From contig CAJTOT010000044.1 in NCBI GenBank assembly GCA_910577935.1, forward strand, positions 1 to 21,433: 21,433 nt of DNA, read 5' to 3'. The stretch comes from an uncultured Hungatella sp. (GTDB lineage Bacteria > Bacillota > Clostridia > Lachnospirales > Lachnospiraceae). The notes beneath the pieces are model-generated. The model was not told where the DNA came from. It worked only from the letters and a program-made list of their open reading frames with translations, and made no database searches. This document shows positions 7,969 through 15,104 of this stretch, piece after piece; positions within the stretch are counted from its first letter, which is position 1; every line of letters starts with the position of its first letter. Both the position numbers and the translations under genes were made by a program.

Positions 7969-8947
7969 AGCGCTGCTGACCGTAGATCATGTGAAGACCT
8001 ATTTTGATGTTACCAAGGGACTGTTTTCCAAGAAGCAGATCGTGAAGGCTGTAGACGACGTGAGCTTTTCTATTCGGGAGGGGGAGACCTACGGGCTTGT
8101 GGGGGAATCAGGATGCGGAAAATCCACCCTGGGCAGGACGCTGGTTCAGATCTATCCGGTGACCGGGGGCAAAATCTACTACAAGGGAAGAGACATTGAC
8201 ACACTGAAAAAGACGGACAGGAAAGAATTTACCAGGGAGGTTCAGATGATCTTCCAGGATCCATATGCGTCTTTGAACCCCCGCATGACCGTGGGGGAGA
8301 TTATCAAGGAGCCTATGGAGATTCACAGGATTCTGGATTCCTCCCGGCAGAGGGAGGAGAGGGCGGCGGAGCTTCTGAAGCTGGTGGGCTTAAAGCCTGA
8401 CCATATCCGCCGGTATCCCCACGAATTTTCCGGCGGACAGAGACAGAGGATATCCATCGCCAGGACCCTGGCGCTGAACCCCAGGTTCATCATCTGTGAC
8501 GAGCCGATCTCCGCCCTGGACGTGTCTATCCAGGCCCAGATTATCAATCTGCTGAAGGAGATACAGAAGGATCTGGGGATTTCCTATCTGTTTGTGGCCC
8601 ATGACTTAAGCATGGTTAACTATATCTCCGACCGGATCGGTGTGATGTATCTGGGGCATCTGGTGGAGGAGGGAGAGGGGGCTGAGGTGTATTCCCGTCC
8701 CCTCCATCCCTACACCAAGGCCCTCCTGTCAGCCATCCCCATCCCTGACCCGGATGTGGCAAAGGGGAGAAAGAGAATCCATCTGGAGGGCGAGCTTCCC
8801 ACGCCTCTGAACCCGCCTGCGGGATGTCCTTTCAGGGGAAGATGCCCGTCGGCCACGGAGGAGTGCGGGAAGGCGAGGCCGGAGATGAAGGATTACAACG
8901 GGCACAAGGTGGCTTGCTTCCATGCCTCCCCGTCTGGCCAGAGCTAA
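7961..8947 (+). CDS. ABC transporter ATP-binding protein, OppF/DppF-like
   Basis: A 328-aa second ATPase, the last gene of the operon. The N-terminus has the OppF insertion between strands (TKGLFSKKQIVKAVDDVSF). Walker A GESGCGKS spans residues 48-55, the signature FSGGQRQ begins at 156, and Walker B FIICDEP lies at 176-182. The C-terminal extension has NPPAGCPFRGRCP. The start at 7961 overlaps the upstream stop and is preceded by GGGGGAG. It would form a heterodimer with the OppD-like subunit. No U-rich terminator follows directly; the long stem-loop at 8969-9033 is the first structure downstream. Confidence 0.94.
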   Translation: MDEALLTVDHVKTYFDVTKGLFSKKQIVKAVDDVSFSIREGETYGLVGESGCGKSTLGRTLVQIYPVTGGKIYYKGRDIDTLKKTDRKEFTREVQMIFQDPYASLNPRMTVGEIIKEPMEIHRILDSSRQREERAAELLKLVGLKPDHIRRYPHEFSGGQRQRISIARTLALNPRFIICDEPISALDVSIQAQIINLLKEIQKDLGISYLFVAHDLSMVNYISDRIGVMYLGHLVEEGEGAEVYSRPLHPYTKALLSAIPIPDPDVAKGRKRIHLEGELPTPLNPPAGCPFRGRCPSATEECGKARPEMKDYNGHKVACFHASPSGQS

Positions 8948-8968
8948 ACGGCGCGGCGTCCGCCTGAT

Positions 8969-9033
8969 GGGGAATCGGGCATGAATTTTGGTTTACAGGC
9001 AAGCCTGCCCCCGAATTTCATGCCAGGTTCCCC
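8969..9033. repeat. 65-nt long stem-loop downstream of the opp operon
   Basis: The outer arms GGGGAA (8969-8974) and TTCCCC (9028-9033) enclose GGCATGAA/TTCATGCC, then TTTTGG/CCGAAT-type partial pairing, and a central CAGGCAAGCCTG. There is no U-tract. It may end or protect the operon mRNA, or be an intergenic repeat. Confidence 0.6.
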
Positions 9034-9058
9034 GGCCCTGTGAACCATGAATGAACAG

Positions 9059-9090
9059 TGTAACAGTTCAGATACCCCTTGAACTGTTAC
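9059..9090. repeat. 32-bp palindromic intergenic repeat, copy 1
   Basis: The arms GTAACAGTTCA (9060-9070) and TGAACTGTTAC (9080-9090) form a perfect 11-bp stem around GATACCCCT. The same 32 bases, loop included, recur at 15890-15921. Confidence 0.9.
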
Positions 9091-9184
9091 GGCATACGGC
9101 CATTTAGAATCGCTGCGCGATGGGCCGTATGCCCGCGACCATTACGTAACAGTAACGAAATATTGGGAAATATTGAAAAAAATG

Positions 9185-9213
9185 TTGACAAAAGAGGAGT
9201 CGGCGTTTATAAT
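9185..9213 (+). promoter_or_regulatory. Sigma-A promoter of tRNA-Leu copy 2
   Basis: TTGACA (9185-9190), a 17-bp spacer and TATAAT (9208-9213). Identical to the copy 1 promoter, with the tRNA starting 13 nt after the -10 box. Confidence 0.92.
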
Positions 9214-9226
9214 ATATTTTGTTCGT

Positions 9227-9310
9227 GCAGAAGTGGCGGAATTGGCAGACGCGCACGGTTCAGGTCCGTGTGGTGGCAACACCTTGTGGGTTCGACTCCC
9301 ATCTTCTGCA
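9227..9310 (+). tRNA. tRNA-Leu (anticodon CAG), copy 2
   Basis: An 84-nt tRNA identical to 135-218: acceptor GCAGAAG/CTTCTGC, discriminator A, anticodon loop TTCAGGT (CAG), long variable arm, no encoded CCA. Both copies look intact and should both be expressed. Confidence 0.97.
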
Positions 9311-9319
9311 CTGCCAGAT

Positions 9320-9374
9320 AATCCCCGAAAATGCGTAGATTGTCGCTGACAGTCGGTGTTTCGGGGATTTTTTT
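9320..9374 (+). terminator. Intrinsic terminator of tRNA-Leu copy 2
   Basis: AATCCCCGAAA (9320-9330) pairs with TTTCGGGGATT (9359-9369) and runs into seven T residues. It is unrelated in sequence to the copy 1 terminator. Confidence 0.88.
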
Positions 9375-9430
9375 AATCCTGAAATCGGGGACGGCTTCGG
9401 ATTTTTAGTATATCTTGGGTGTTAAAGCAG

Positions 9431-9464
9431 AATCGGCGGTATCGTGAGTGATACCGCCGATTTT
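9431..9464. terminator. Stem-loop at the end of the chemoreceptor gene
   Basis: AATCGGCGGTATC (9431-9443) and GATACCGCCGATT (9450-9462) form a perfect 13-bp stem with a 6-nt loop, 9 bp past the minus-strand stop. The T-run (ATTTTGT) lies on the plus-strand side and the minus side is less U-rich, so it may act in both directions. Confidence 0.65.
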
Positions 9465-9472
9465 GTCACTTG

Positions 9473-11455
9473 TCAGCTCCTGGCGAGAGTAAAGCGGTCC
9501 ACCAGCTGCTTCAGGCCGGTTGCCTCGGCGGAGAGCTCCTCGCTGGCCGCCGCGCTTTCTTGGGCGGTGGCGCTGTTGGTCTGCACCACGGAGGAGATCT
9601 GATCGATTCCCTCGGTGACCTGGGCGATGGCGATGGTCTGGTTTTCCACGGCTTTCACCACTATATCCATCTGGGCGGTTACGTGGCCGGCGTAAATGCT
9701 GGTCTGCTCCAGGGATTCTGTGACCTTGTTCACCACCTGGCCGCCTTCGGTGACGGAGACGATGGAGCTCTCGATCAATTCTTTGGTAGCTTTGGCCGCC
9801 TCGTCAGACTTGGAGGCCAGGTTGCGCACCTCGTCTGCCACCACTGCGAAGCCTTTGCCGGAGGAGCCTGCGCGGGCGGCTTCCACCGCGGCGTTGAGAG
9901 CCAGAATGTTGGTTTGGAAAGCGATGCTCTCGATGGTGGAGATGATCTTGGAGATCTCGCTGGAGGAGGCGGATATCTTCTCCATGGCAGTGTTTAACTC
10001 CTTGACGTATTCCACGCTGGCGCCCAGCTGCGCCCCTGCCTGCCCCACAAATTGTCCTGCCTCCTGGGCGGCGGCGGAAGTCTTCCTGGCATTCTCGGAG
10101 ATGTCGTTGATGGTGGCCGCCAGCTCTTCCACGGAACTGGCCTGCTGGATAGCGCCCTGGCTCAGGGTCTGGGCCCCGCCGGACACCTGGCTGCTGGCGG
10201 AGGACACCTGGGTTGCGGAGTTGTCAATCTGGTGCATGGTGGTGCTGAGTTCAATCTTCAGATGGCGCAGGGACTGGAGGATGCTCTGAAACTCACCTAC
10301 ATAGGCGTCCCGGTGGGAAGACTGGATGTCAAAATTCTGGTTTGCCATCTCCATGAGAAGATAGCTGATGTCGCCGATGATGGTGTTCAATCCGGTCACC
10401 ATCTCCGCTGTGGAGCGGGTCAGCTCTGCCGTCTCGTCCTGGCCGGTGGCCTGGGGGACGGGAGACTTTAAGTCGCCGGCTACCAGAAGCTTCATCCTCG
10501 CGGCGCAGGCCTGCATAGGCGCGCTGATGTTGGAGGACAGCTTCAGGGCCACAACGATGGATACTAAGATAGAGGCGGCAATCACCAGCAGATTGATGAT
10601 GATGCCAAAATATGTATCGGCCAGATATTCCGACTTCAGCGCGGTGACGGCGATGCTCCATCCGTCTGTGCCGCCCACGGGGGCATAGGCCGCGAACCGG
10701 GGACCGTCGGAGCTGCGGAAGGCCCCGAAGCCGTTCTGTCCCTGACGCATGGCTCCGTGTATGCCGGCCAGCTGTTTCAGAGAAGAGTCGCTCTGGGCTT
10801 CCCGCTCGATGTTCTGGGTGGTGATGGTGTTCAGGGTGATGTCGGCGATGGTGTCGCCTGACTTGTTGATCATGTAGGTGTGGCTGCTCTCGGCCACCTT
10901 GACGGAGGAGACAATATCATTTAAAAATGTCTCCGGGGGCACGAAGTATACCACACCCACGATCCGGGCGCCGCGGGTTCCTTCGGCGTAGAGAGGCGCC
11001 GCCACCATAATGGACAGTTCCCCCGTAATCTTGCTGACAAGGGGTTCTGACACATAGACGCTGCCCTGCATCGCCTGCTTTACATATTCCCGGTCAGAAT
11101 AATCGTTTCCGTCAAAAATACTGTAGCCGTCCGTGCCGATCAGGTTGCCCCGCTGAAAGCCGTGCATCTTGACGCGCTCGTTGATAATGGCAAGCTTCTC
11201 ATCCACGGATACCGCCGGGTCCGCCAGCTGGGGGATGCAGCCGGTATCCATCGCTACATTTTTGTAGGCAGTCAATTCCTGCTCTACACGTTCCGCCGCC
11301 AGCACGGCGGTTTCGCTCATCATCTGGTTTACTGTGGCGATGGTGCTTCTGTAGTTCAATGTGATACTGGATGCCCCTACCGCGACTAGAGCGGCCAGGA
11401 CGGTTGCCATGAGGCATACTGTGATTTTTTTGCGTATGCTTTTCATATTTTTCAC
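9473..11455 (-). CDS. Methyl-accepting chemotaxis protein with Cache-type sensor
   Basis: A 660-aa transmembrane chemoreceptor that controls CheA and flagellar bias. One membrane helix (about residues 11-30) leads into a periplasmic-side sensor of about 240 residues that looks like dCache (YSIFDGNDYSDREYVKQAMQG, ELSIMVAAPLYAEG, SHTYMINKSGDTIAD). A second helix lies at about 280-305 and a HAMP linker at about 305-358. The cytoplasmic signalling hairpin has the canonical tip FQTNILALNAAVEAARAG near 511-528. There is no C-terminal CheR-tethering pentapeptide. The start could be GTG at 11455 or ATG at 11446; GGAGG lies 4 and 13 nt upstream respectively, so neither is ideal. No consensus promoter is evident on this side. 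It is divergent from the surface flavin reductase, 217 bp away. Ligand unknown. Confidence 0.94.
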   Translation of the reverse strand: MKNMKSIRKKITVCLMATVLAALVAVGASSITLNYRSTIATVNQMMSETAVLAAERVEQELTAYKNVAMDTGCIPQLADPAVSVDEKLAIINERVKMHGFQRGNLIGTDGYSIFDGNDYSDREYVKQAMQGSVYVSEPLVSKITGELSIMVAAPLYAEGTRGARIVGVVYFVPPETFLNDIVSSVKVAESSHTYMINKSGDTIADITLNTITTQNIEREAQSDSSLKQLAGIHGAMRQGQNGFGAFRSSDGPRFAAYAPVGGTDGWSIAVTALKSEYLADTYFGIIINLLVIAASILVSIVVALKLSSNISAPMQACAARMKLLVAGDLKSPVPQATGQDETAELTRSTAEMVTGLNTIIGDISYLLMEMANQNFDIQSSHRDAYVGEFQSILQSLRHLKIELSTTMHQIDNSATQVSSASSQVSGGAQTLSQGAIQQASSVEELAATINDISENARKTSAAAQEAGQFVGQAGAQLGASVEYVKELNTAMEKISASSSEISKIISTIESIAFQTNILALNAAVEAARAGSSGKGFAVVADEVRNLASKSDEAAKATKELIESSIVSVTEGGQVVNKVTESLEQTSIYAGHVTAQMDIVVKAVENQTIAIAQVTEGIDQISSVVQTNSATAQESAAASEELSAEATGLKQLVDRFTLARS

Positions 11456-11590
11456 TCTTCCTCCATGTTCTATGTCTGGGATATAGTTATCTCCAGTTTA
11501 CCATAAGGCAGGACCATATGTCTATGAAAATGTGAATATGAAACATACTTTATTTTCTTCACCATATACTGAAGGATCTGAAGTATTTTG

Positions 11591-11619
11591 TTGACAGGAA
11601 GAAAGCCGTAAGGTAAAAT
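11591..11619 (+). promoter_or_regulatory. Promoter of the flavin reductase gene
   Basis: A perfect TTGACA (11591-11596), a 17-bp spacer and TAAAAT (11614-11619). Just upstream lie a direct repeat CTGAAG-GAT-CTGAAG (11569-11583) and an ATACT/AGTAT inverted repeat (11566-11586), which could form an activator or repressor site. Confidence 0.8.
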
Positions 11620-11672
11620 GAGAGAGACTCGTTAGATAAATAACGAAGAATAAAAAAGAGAGGGAAAGAATT

Positions 11673-13457
11673 ATGAAAAGAAGAGTACTGGCACTGTGCT
11701 CGGCAGCGGCGGTGGCTATGACCGCGTGCTCATCCGGACAGGATACGGCTCCGACTACAGCCCCTGTTCAGGAATCTGCCACAGAGGCAGAGACAACTGC
11801 GGCGGAGACGAAGGAGGAGACCACGGCGGCGGAGACGGAGAGTTCTGCCGAGGCGGAGATTTCCGGCACATTTGAGGGAACCGGCAGCGGATTCGGGGGA
11901 GAACTGCAGCTGAAGGTGACTGTGGCCGACGGCAAGATGGAGGATATTGAGGTGGTTTCCCACCACGAGAGTTCCGTAGTGTTCAACCGCGCCCTTCCTG
12001 TCATCACGGAGAGGATTCTGGAAGCCCAGAGTCCTGAGGTGGACAGCGTAACCGGCGCTACATTTACCTCCTACGGGGTGAAGGCCGCGGTGGCAGAGGC
12101 CATGAAGGAGGCAGGAGTCGATTTCGGCGATATCACATTAGCCACTCAGGGACCGGCGGCGGAGCAGGTTCAGGGAGAGGACGTACATACCCAGCTGGTG
12201 ATTGTAGGCGGAGGTCCGGCAGGGCTGGGAGCTGCCATCACGGCCAAGGAGAACGGGCTTGAAGATGTTCTGGTGGTGGAGAAGCTGGACATCTTAAGCG
12301 GCAACGGCAAGTTTGACCTGAATTTCTACGACGTGTTCAATTCCGAGGCCCAGAAGGCCAACGGCGTGGAGGACTCTATTGAGAAGTTTATTGAGGATAT
12401 GAAGGACGCCGGCAACACTCCGGAGCGTCTCCAGGTCTGGGCAGAGGGTGAATCTGTCATAGACGCGTGGCTGAGGAGCTTTGGCGTGGAGCTGAACCAC
12501 AACTACGGCGGAAGAAATCACATGAAGGATAAAGACAACTATGCAGGGGAGGCTATTCAGGACGGCATGGAGGCCCAGGCCCAGAAGCTGGGAGTGGAGA
12601 TCCGCACCGGCACCAAGGGGACAGACCTGATTTTCGACGGGGACAAGGTAGTGGGCGTGACCGTGGAGTCCAAGACAGAGAAATACAACATCATGGCGGA
12701 CGCGGTGATCATCGCCACCGGCGGTTTTTCCTGGAACAAGGAACTTCTGGAGAAATACGCTCCCGGATACGAGGTTCTCAACACTTCCAACCAGATGGGA
12801 GCCACCGGCGACTTTGTGCCTGTGTTTGAGAAATACGGGTTCAAGCTGGAGCACATGGACACCATCCGGGTAATTCCGACTATCCTGATTCCTTCCAGGG
12901 ACCTGACCAACAGCGGAGCGGGCAGCGTCTATGTCAACGGAGACGGACAGCGCTTTGTCAACGAGCGTCTGGGCGGCCTGGAGATGGGCACGGCGATCCT
13001 TGACCAGGATGTGACCTGGATGGTAGTGGACACCAAGAAGGTGGAAGACAACGCCAACGTGAGAAAGCAGGTGAAGGGCGGAAAGTTCCTGGAAGCCGGC
13101 ACCTTGGAGGAACTTGCCGACCTGATGGGCATCAACAAAGAGAATTTTGTGAAGACCATCGAGGAGTACAACAAGAATGCCGAGGAAGGCGTTGAGGACG
13201 AATTCGGCCACACGCCGGAGCGCGCCCTCCTCCCGGAAGGCCCCTACTATGCCTCCAGAATCGAGTCTGCGGTTCACATGACCAAAGGCGGCGTGGCAGC
13301 CAACGAGCATGCCCAGATTCTCCGTGAGGACGGCAGCGTGGTGGAAGGCCTCTACGGAGCCGGAGAGGTGACATGGCAGAGCGGCGGATATTCTCAGTCC
13401 GTCGTGTTCGGAAGGATCTCCGGACAGGAAGCGGCCGCCTATATCCAGGGCAACTAA
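11673..13457 (+). CDS. Surface lipoprotein flavin reductase: FMN-binding plus FAD (fumarate reductase/flavocytochrome c-like) domains
   Basis: A 594-aa exported oxidoreductase. A lipoprotein signal (MKRR, AVAMTAC, Cys19) is followed by an acidic Thr/Glu-rich tether to about residue 65. Residues 66-145 form an FMN_bind domain with DSVTGAT (124-130); Thr130 fits the ApbE flavinylation site. An FAD-binding fold opens with LVIVGGGPAGLG (175-186). NGDGQRFVNERLGG and HMTKGGV (His535) match the fumarate/urocanate reductase family. The usual substrate-binding HGxNR motif after GEVT is replaced by WQSGGYSQSVVFGR, closer to the steroid-dehydrogenase-like branch, so the substrate is probably not a simple dicarboxylate. 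No haem motif is present; electrons would reach FAD through FMN. It has its own promoter and terminator and is divergent from a chemoreceptor. It probably reduces an external alkene-type acceptor; that is inference. Confidence 0.9.
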   Translation: MKRRVLALCSAAAVAMTACSSGQDTAPTTAPVQESATEAETTAAETKEETTAAETESSAEAEISGTFEGTGSGFGGELQLKVTVADGKMEDIEVVSHHESSVVFNRALPVITERILEAQSPEVDSVTGATFTSYGVKAAVAEAMKEAGVDFGDITLATQGPAAEQVQGEDVHTQLVIVGGGPAGLGAAITAKENGLEDVLVVEKLDILSGNGKFDLNFYDVFNSEAQKANGVEDSIEKFIEDMKDAGNTPERLQVWAEGESVIDAWLRSFGVELNHNYGGRNHMKDKDNYAGEAIQDGMEAQAQKLGVEIRTGTKGTDLIFDGDKVVGVTVESKTEKYNIMADAVIIATGGFSWNKELLEKYAPGYEVLNTSNQMGATGDFVPVFEKYGFKLEHMDTIRVIPTILIPSRDLTNSGAGSVYVNGDGQRFVNERLGGLEMGTAILDQDVTWMVVDTKKVEDNANVRKQVKGGKFLEAGTLEELADLMGINKENFVKTIEEYNKNAEEGVEDEFGHTPERALLPEGPYYASRIESAVHMTKGGVAANEHAQILREDGSVVEGLYGAGEVTWQSGGYSQSVVFGRISGQEAAAYIQGN

Positions 13458-13484
13458 GAGTTATTAATTATAGGAAGATTTCAA

Positions 13485-13537
13485 CGCCGCGGCGCCGGGG
13501 ACTTCATTTCCCCGGCACCGCGGCGATTCTTGTTTAT
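13485..13537 (+). terminator. GC-rich intrinsic terminator after the flavin reductase
   Basis: CGCCGCGGCGCCGGGG (13485-13500) pairs with CCCCGGCACCGCGGCG (13510-13525) with one mismatch. It is followed by ATTCTTGTTTATT. It lies between convergent genes and may serve both. Confidence 0.8.
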
Positions 13538-13599
13538 TCCGGCGGCAAGGCTTGAGCGCCGGCTCCGGCTCCCGGCAGTGTCTCCGGGGATCTCGTCCC

Positions 13600-14922
13600 C
13601 TATTTCAGTTCCGGCCAATAGTCCTTGTTGGCCTCCATGAGATCGTCCAGAATCTGTTTCGCCACGGAGGCGCTGGGGACCGTCTTTGACAGAGTCAGGG
13701 CCTGCCACAGCTTCTGATAGCTGCCCTCGATCCACGCCTCCACTACCAGTTTTTCCACGCTCACCTGCTGTTCCATGAGACCCTTCTGGAAGTGGGGAAT
13801 CCTTCCCTGGCTGATCTTCTCGTAGCCATCCCTGCCCACGATACAGGGGATCTCCACCATCCCCTCGGGATCAAAATTCTCCACGGCGCCGCCGTTGGGC
13901 ACGATGAGAAGCATCTTTTCCTTTGTGTTGAAAGCCAGGGCCCTTGCCAGCCTGACGATGTAGGAGGCGTGCCCGTCCACCTCAAAGCCGCAGTCTTTTG
14001 CGGTGCCCTTCCGGATAATATCCCTTGCGGCCGAGAACACGGTCTTTTCCCTCCCATCCATAACCTGATTGGCCCGGGTGTAGCCGGGGTCCGTGTGGGC
14101 CACCACGTAGTCCGGATAGAGATAATACTTCAGATAGGTGTTGGGCAGGGTGTCCGGGTCCACGGCGTACACGTCCCTGACTTTTCTGTATGTATCATGC
14201 CAGCTCTGGTCTGTCTTATCCTCCTCGCCCATGGCGATGTCATAGCCGTGCTCCTTCACATACTCCTTCAGCGCCGGCATCAGGTCGTTGCCCTCCTTAT
14301 CTTTAATCTGGGTCCACCATCCGAAATGATTCAGGCCGTAGTAGCCGATGTCAAAGTCTTCTGCCGGGATTCCCAGGATTTTTGACATGTGCTCCATGAT
14401 TCCCAGGGGCATGTCGCAGATGTTGATGATCCTGGAGTCAGGGCGCAGCTTTCTGGCAGCCTCGGCAACGATGGCGGCAGGGTTGGAGTAGTTGAGCATC
14501 CACGCCTGGGGGCTGTATTTCTCCATGTAATCAAGAATTTCCATGATGCCGCCGATGGAGCGCATCCCGTAGGCGATGCCTCCCGGCCCGCAGGTCTCCT
14601 GTCCGATTACCCCGTACTTCAGCGGGATCTTCTCGTCCTTCTCACGCATGGCGTATTTTCCCACGCGGATGTGGGCCATGACAAAATCCACATCTGTGAA
14701 AGCCTGACAAGGCTCCGCCGTGTAGGAGAATTCTATCCGGGGAGCCCGCTCTCTAAGAAGGATTTCGCAGGCCTCCCCGATGACTGCCTGCCGCTCCTCG
14801 TCGTTGTCGTAGAGGCACAGCCGCCTGATGGGAAACTCCTCCTGGTGCTCTAAAAGCATCATGATGATGCCGGGGGTAAAGGTGCTGCCGCCTCCTGCGA
14901 TAGTGATGGAAAATGTTTTCAT
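13600..14922 (-). CDS. malH: 6-phospho-alpha-glucosidase, glycoside hydrolase family 4 (MalH/GlvA type)
   Basis: A 440-aa cytoplasmic enzyme that hydrolyses phosphorylated alpha-glucosides such as maltose 6'-phosphate by the NAD- and Mn-dependent GH4 redox mechanism. The N-terminal dinucleotide site is ITIAGGGSTFTPG. Cys169 in the subfamily-specific CDMP motif and His199 in GLNHFGWW are the metal ligands. Long conserved runs (IRVGKYAMREKDEKIP, GQETCGPGGIAYGMRSIGG, and the terminal SKTVPSASVAKQILDDL) match the MalH/GlvA group rather than 6-phospho-beta-glucosidases. The start at 14922 has AAGGAGG upstream; the open frame to 14985 is leader. No PTS transporter, which would supply the phosphorylated substrate, lies nearby. 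It has its own promoter. Confidence 0.94.
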   Translation of the reverse strand: MKTFSITIAGGGSTFTPGIIMMLLEHQEEFPIRRLCLYDNDEERQAVIGEACEILLRERAPRIEFSYTAEPCQAFTDVDFVMAHIRVGKYAMREKDEKIPLKYGVIGQETCGPGGIAYGMRSIGGIMEILDYMEKYSPQAWMLNYSNPAAIVAEAARKLRPDSRIINICDMPLGIMEHMSKILGIPAEDFDIGYYGLNHFGWWTQIKDKEGNDLMPALKEYVKEHGYDIAMGEEDKTDQSWHDTYRKVRDVYAVDPDTLPNTYLKYYLYPDYVVAHTDPGYTRANQVMDGREKTVFSAARDIIRKGTAKDCGFEVDGHASYIVRLARALAFNTKEKMLLIVPNGGAVENFDPEGMVEIPCIVGRDGYEKISQGRIPHFQKGLMEQQVSVEKLVVEAWIEGSYQKLWQALTLSKTVPSASVAKQILDDLMEANKDYWPELK

Positions 14923-14956
14923 GATCCTGACCTCCTTGTTATAGTTGGATATGTTT

Positions 14957-14985
14957 AGTATACTACGGGGGAAATGGTTTAGCAA
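14957..14985 (-). promoter_or_regulatory. Promoter of the GH4 gene
   Basis: On the minus strand, TTGCTA (14985-14980) and TATACT (14962-14957) are separated by 17 bp, 35 bp upstream of the ATG. The short leader supports the start at 14922. Confidence 0.75.
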
Positions 14986-15012
14986 CCGGCTGGACGCCTC
15001 CGAAAATTTTGC

Positions 15013-15041
15013 TTGTCAGACGGGAAAAATGGTGTTAAGAT
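15013..15041 (+). promoter_or_regulatory. Promoter of the yebC-family gene
   Basis: TTGTCA (15013-15018), a 17-bp spacer and TAAGAT (15036-15041). The leader to the ATG at 15105 would be about 57 nt. Confidence 0.75.
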
Positions 15042-15104
15042 AGTTGAGATATGCGCAGGATGCGCAACAGGACGAAATGCAGAAAGGAAAAGGAGTGTTA
15101 ATTC

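Larger units (their letters stand above)
9093..9318. repeat. 226-bp perfect direct repeat, copy 2 (tRNA-Leu cassette)
   Basis: Identical to 1-226. The nested hairpin's full outer stem, GGCATACGGCC/GGCCGTATGCC (9091-9133), is visible here, two bases beyond what copy 1 shows. The match ends at 9318 (A226 and A9318 agree; the next bases are A and T). Confidence 0.95.
8948..9472. other. Intergenic region dense in structured elements
   Basis: About 525 bp with no protein gene. In order it holds a 65-nt stem-loop (8969-9033), a palindromic repeat (9059-9090), the nested hairpin (9091-9133), a tRNA-Leu promoter and gene, the tRNA terminator (9320-9374) and a further stem-loop (9431-9464) at the end of the chemoreceptor gene. 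Confidence 0.8.

Noticed and set aside
1..9318. Integrative element with attL/attR at tRNA-Leu
   Set aside because: No integrase, excisionase or mobility gene lies between the copies, and the repeat includes the whole tRNA plus 134 bp upstream rather than a short 3' core.
12294..13310. 338-codon open frame on the minus strand
   Set aside because: Antisense to the flavin reductase, His/Leu/Val-rich with no family resemblance. The plus-strand gene explains the region.
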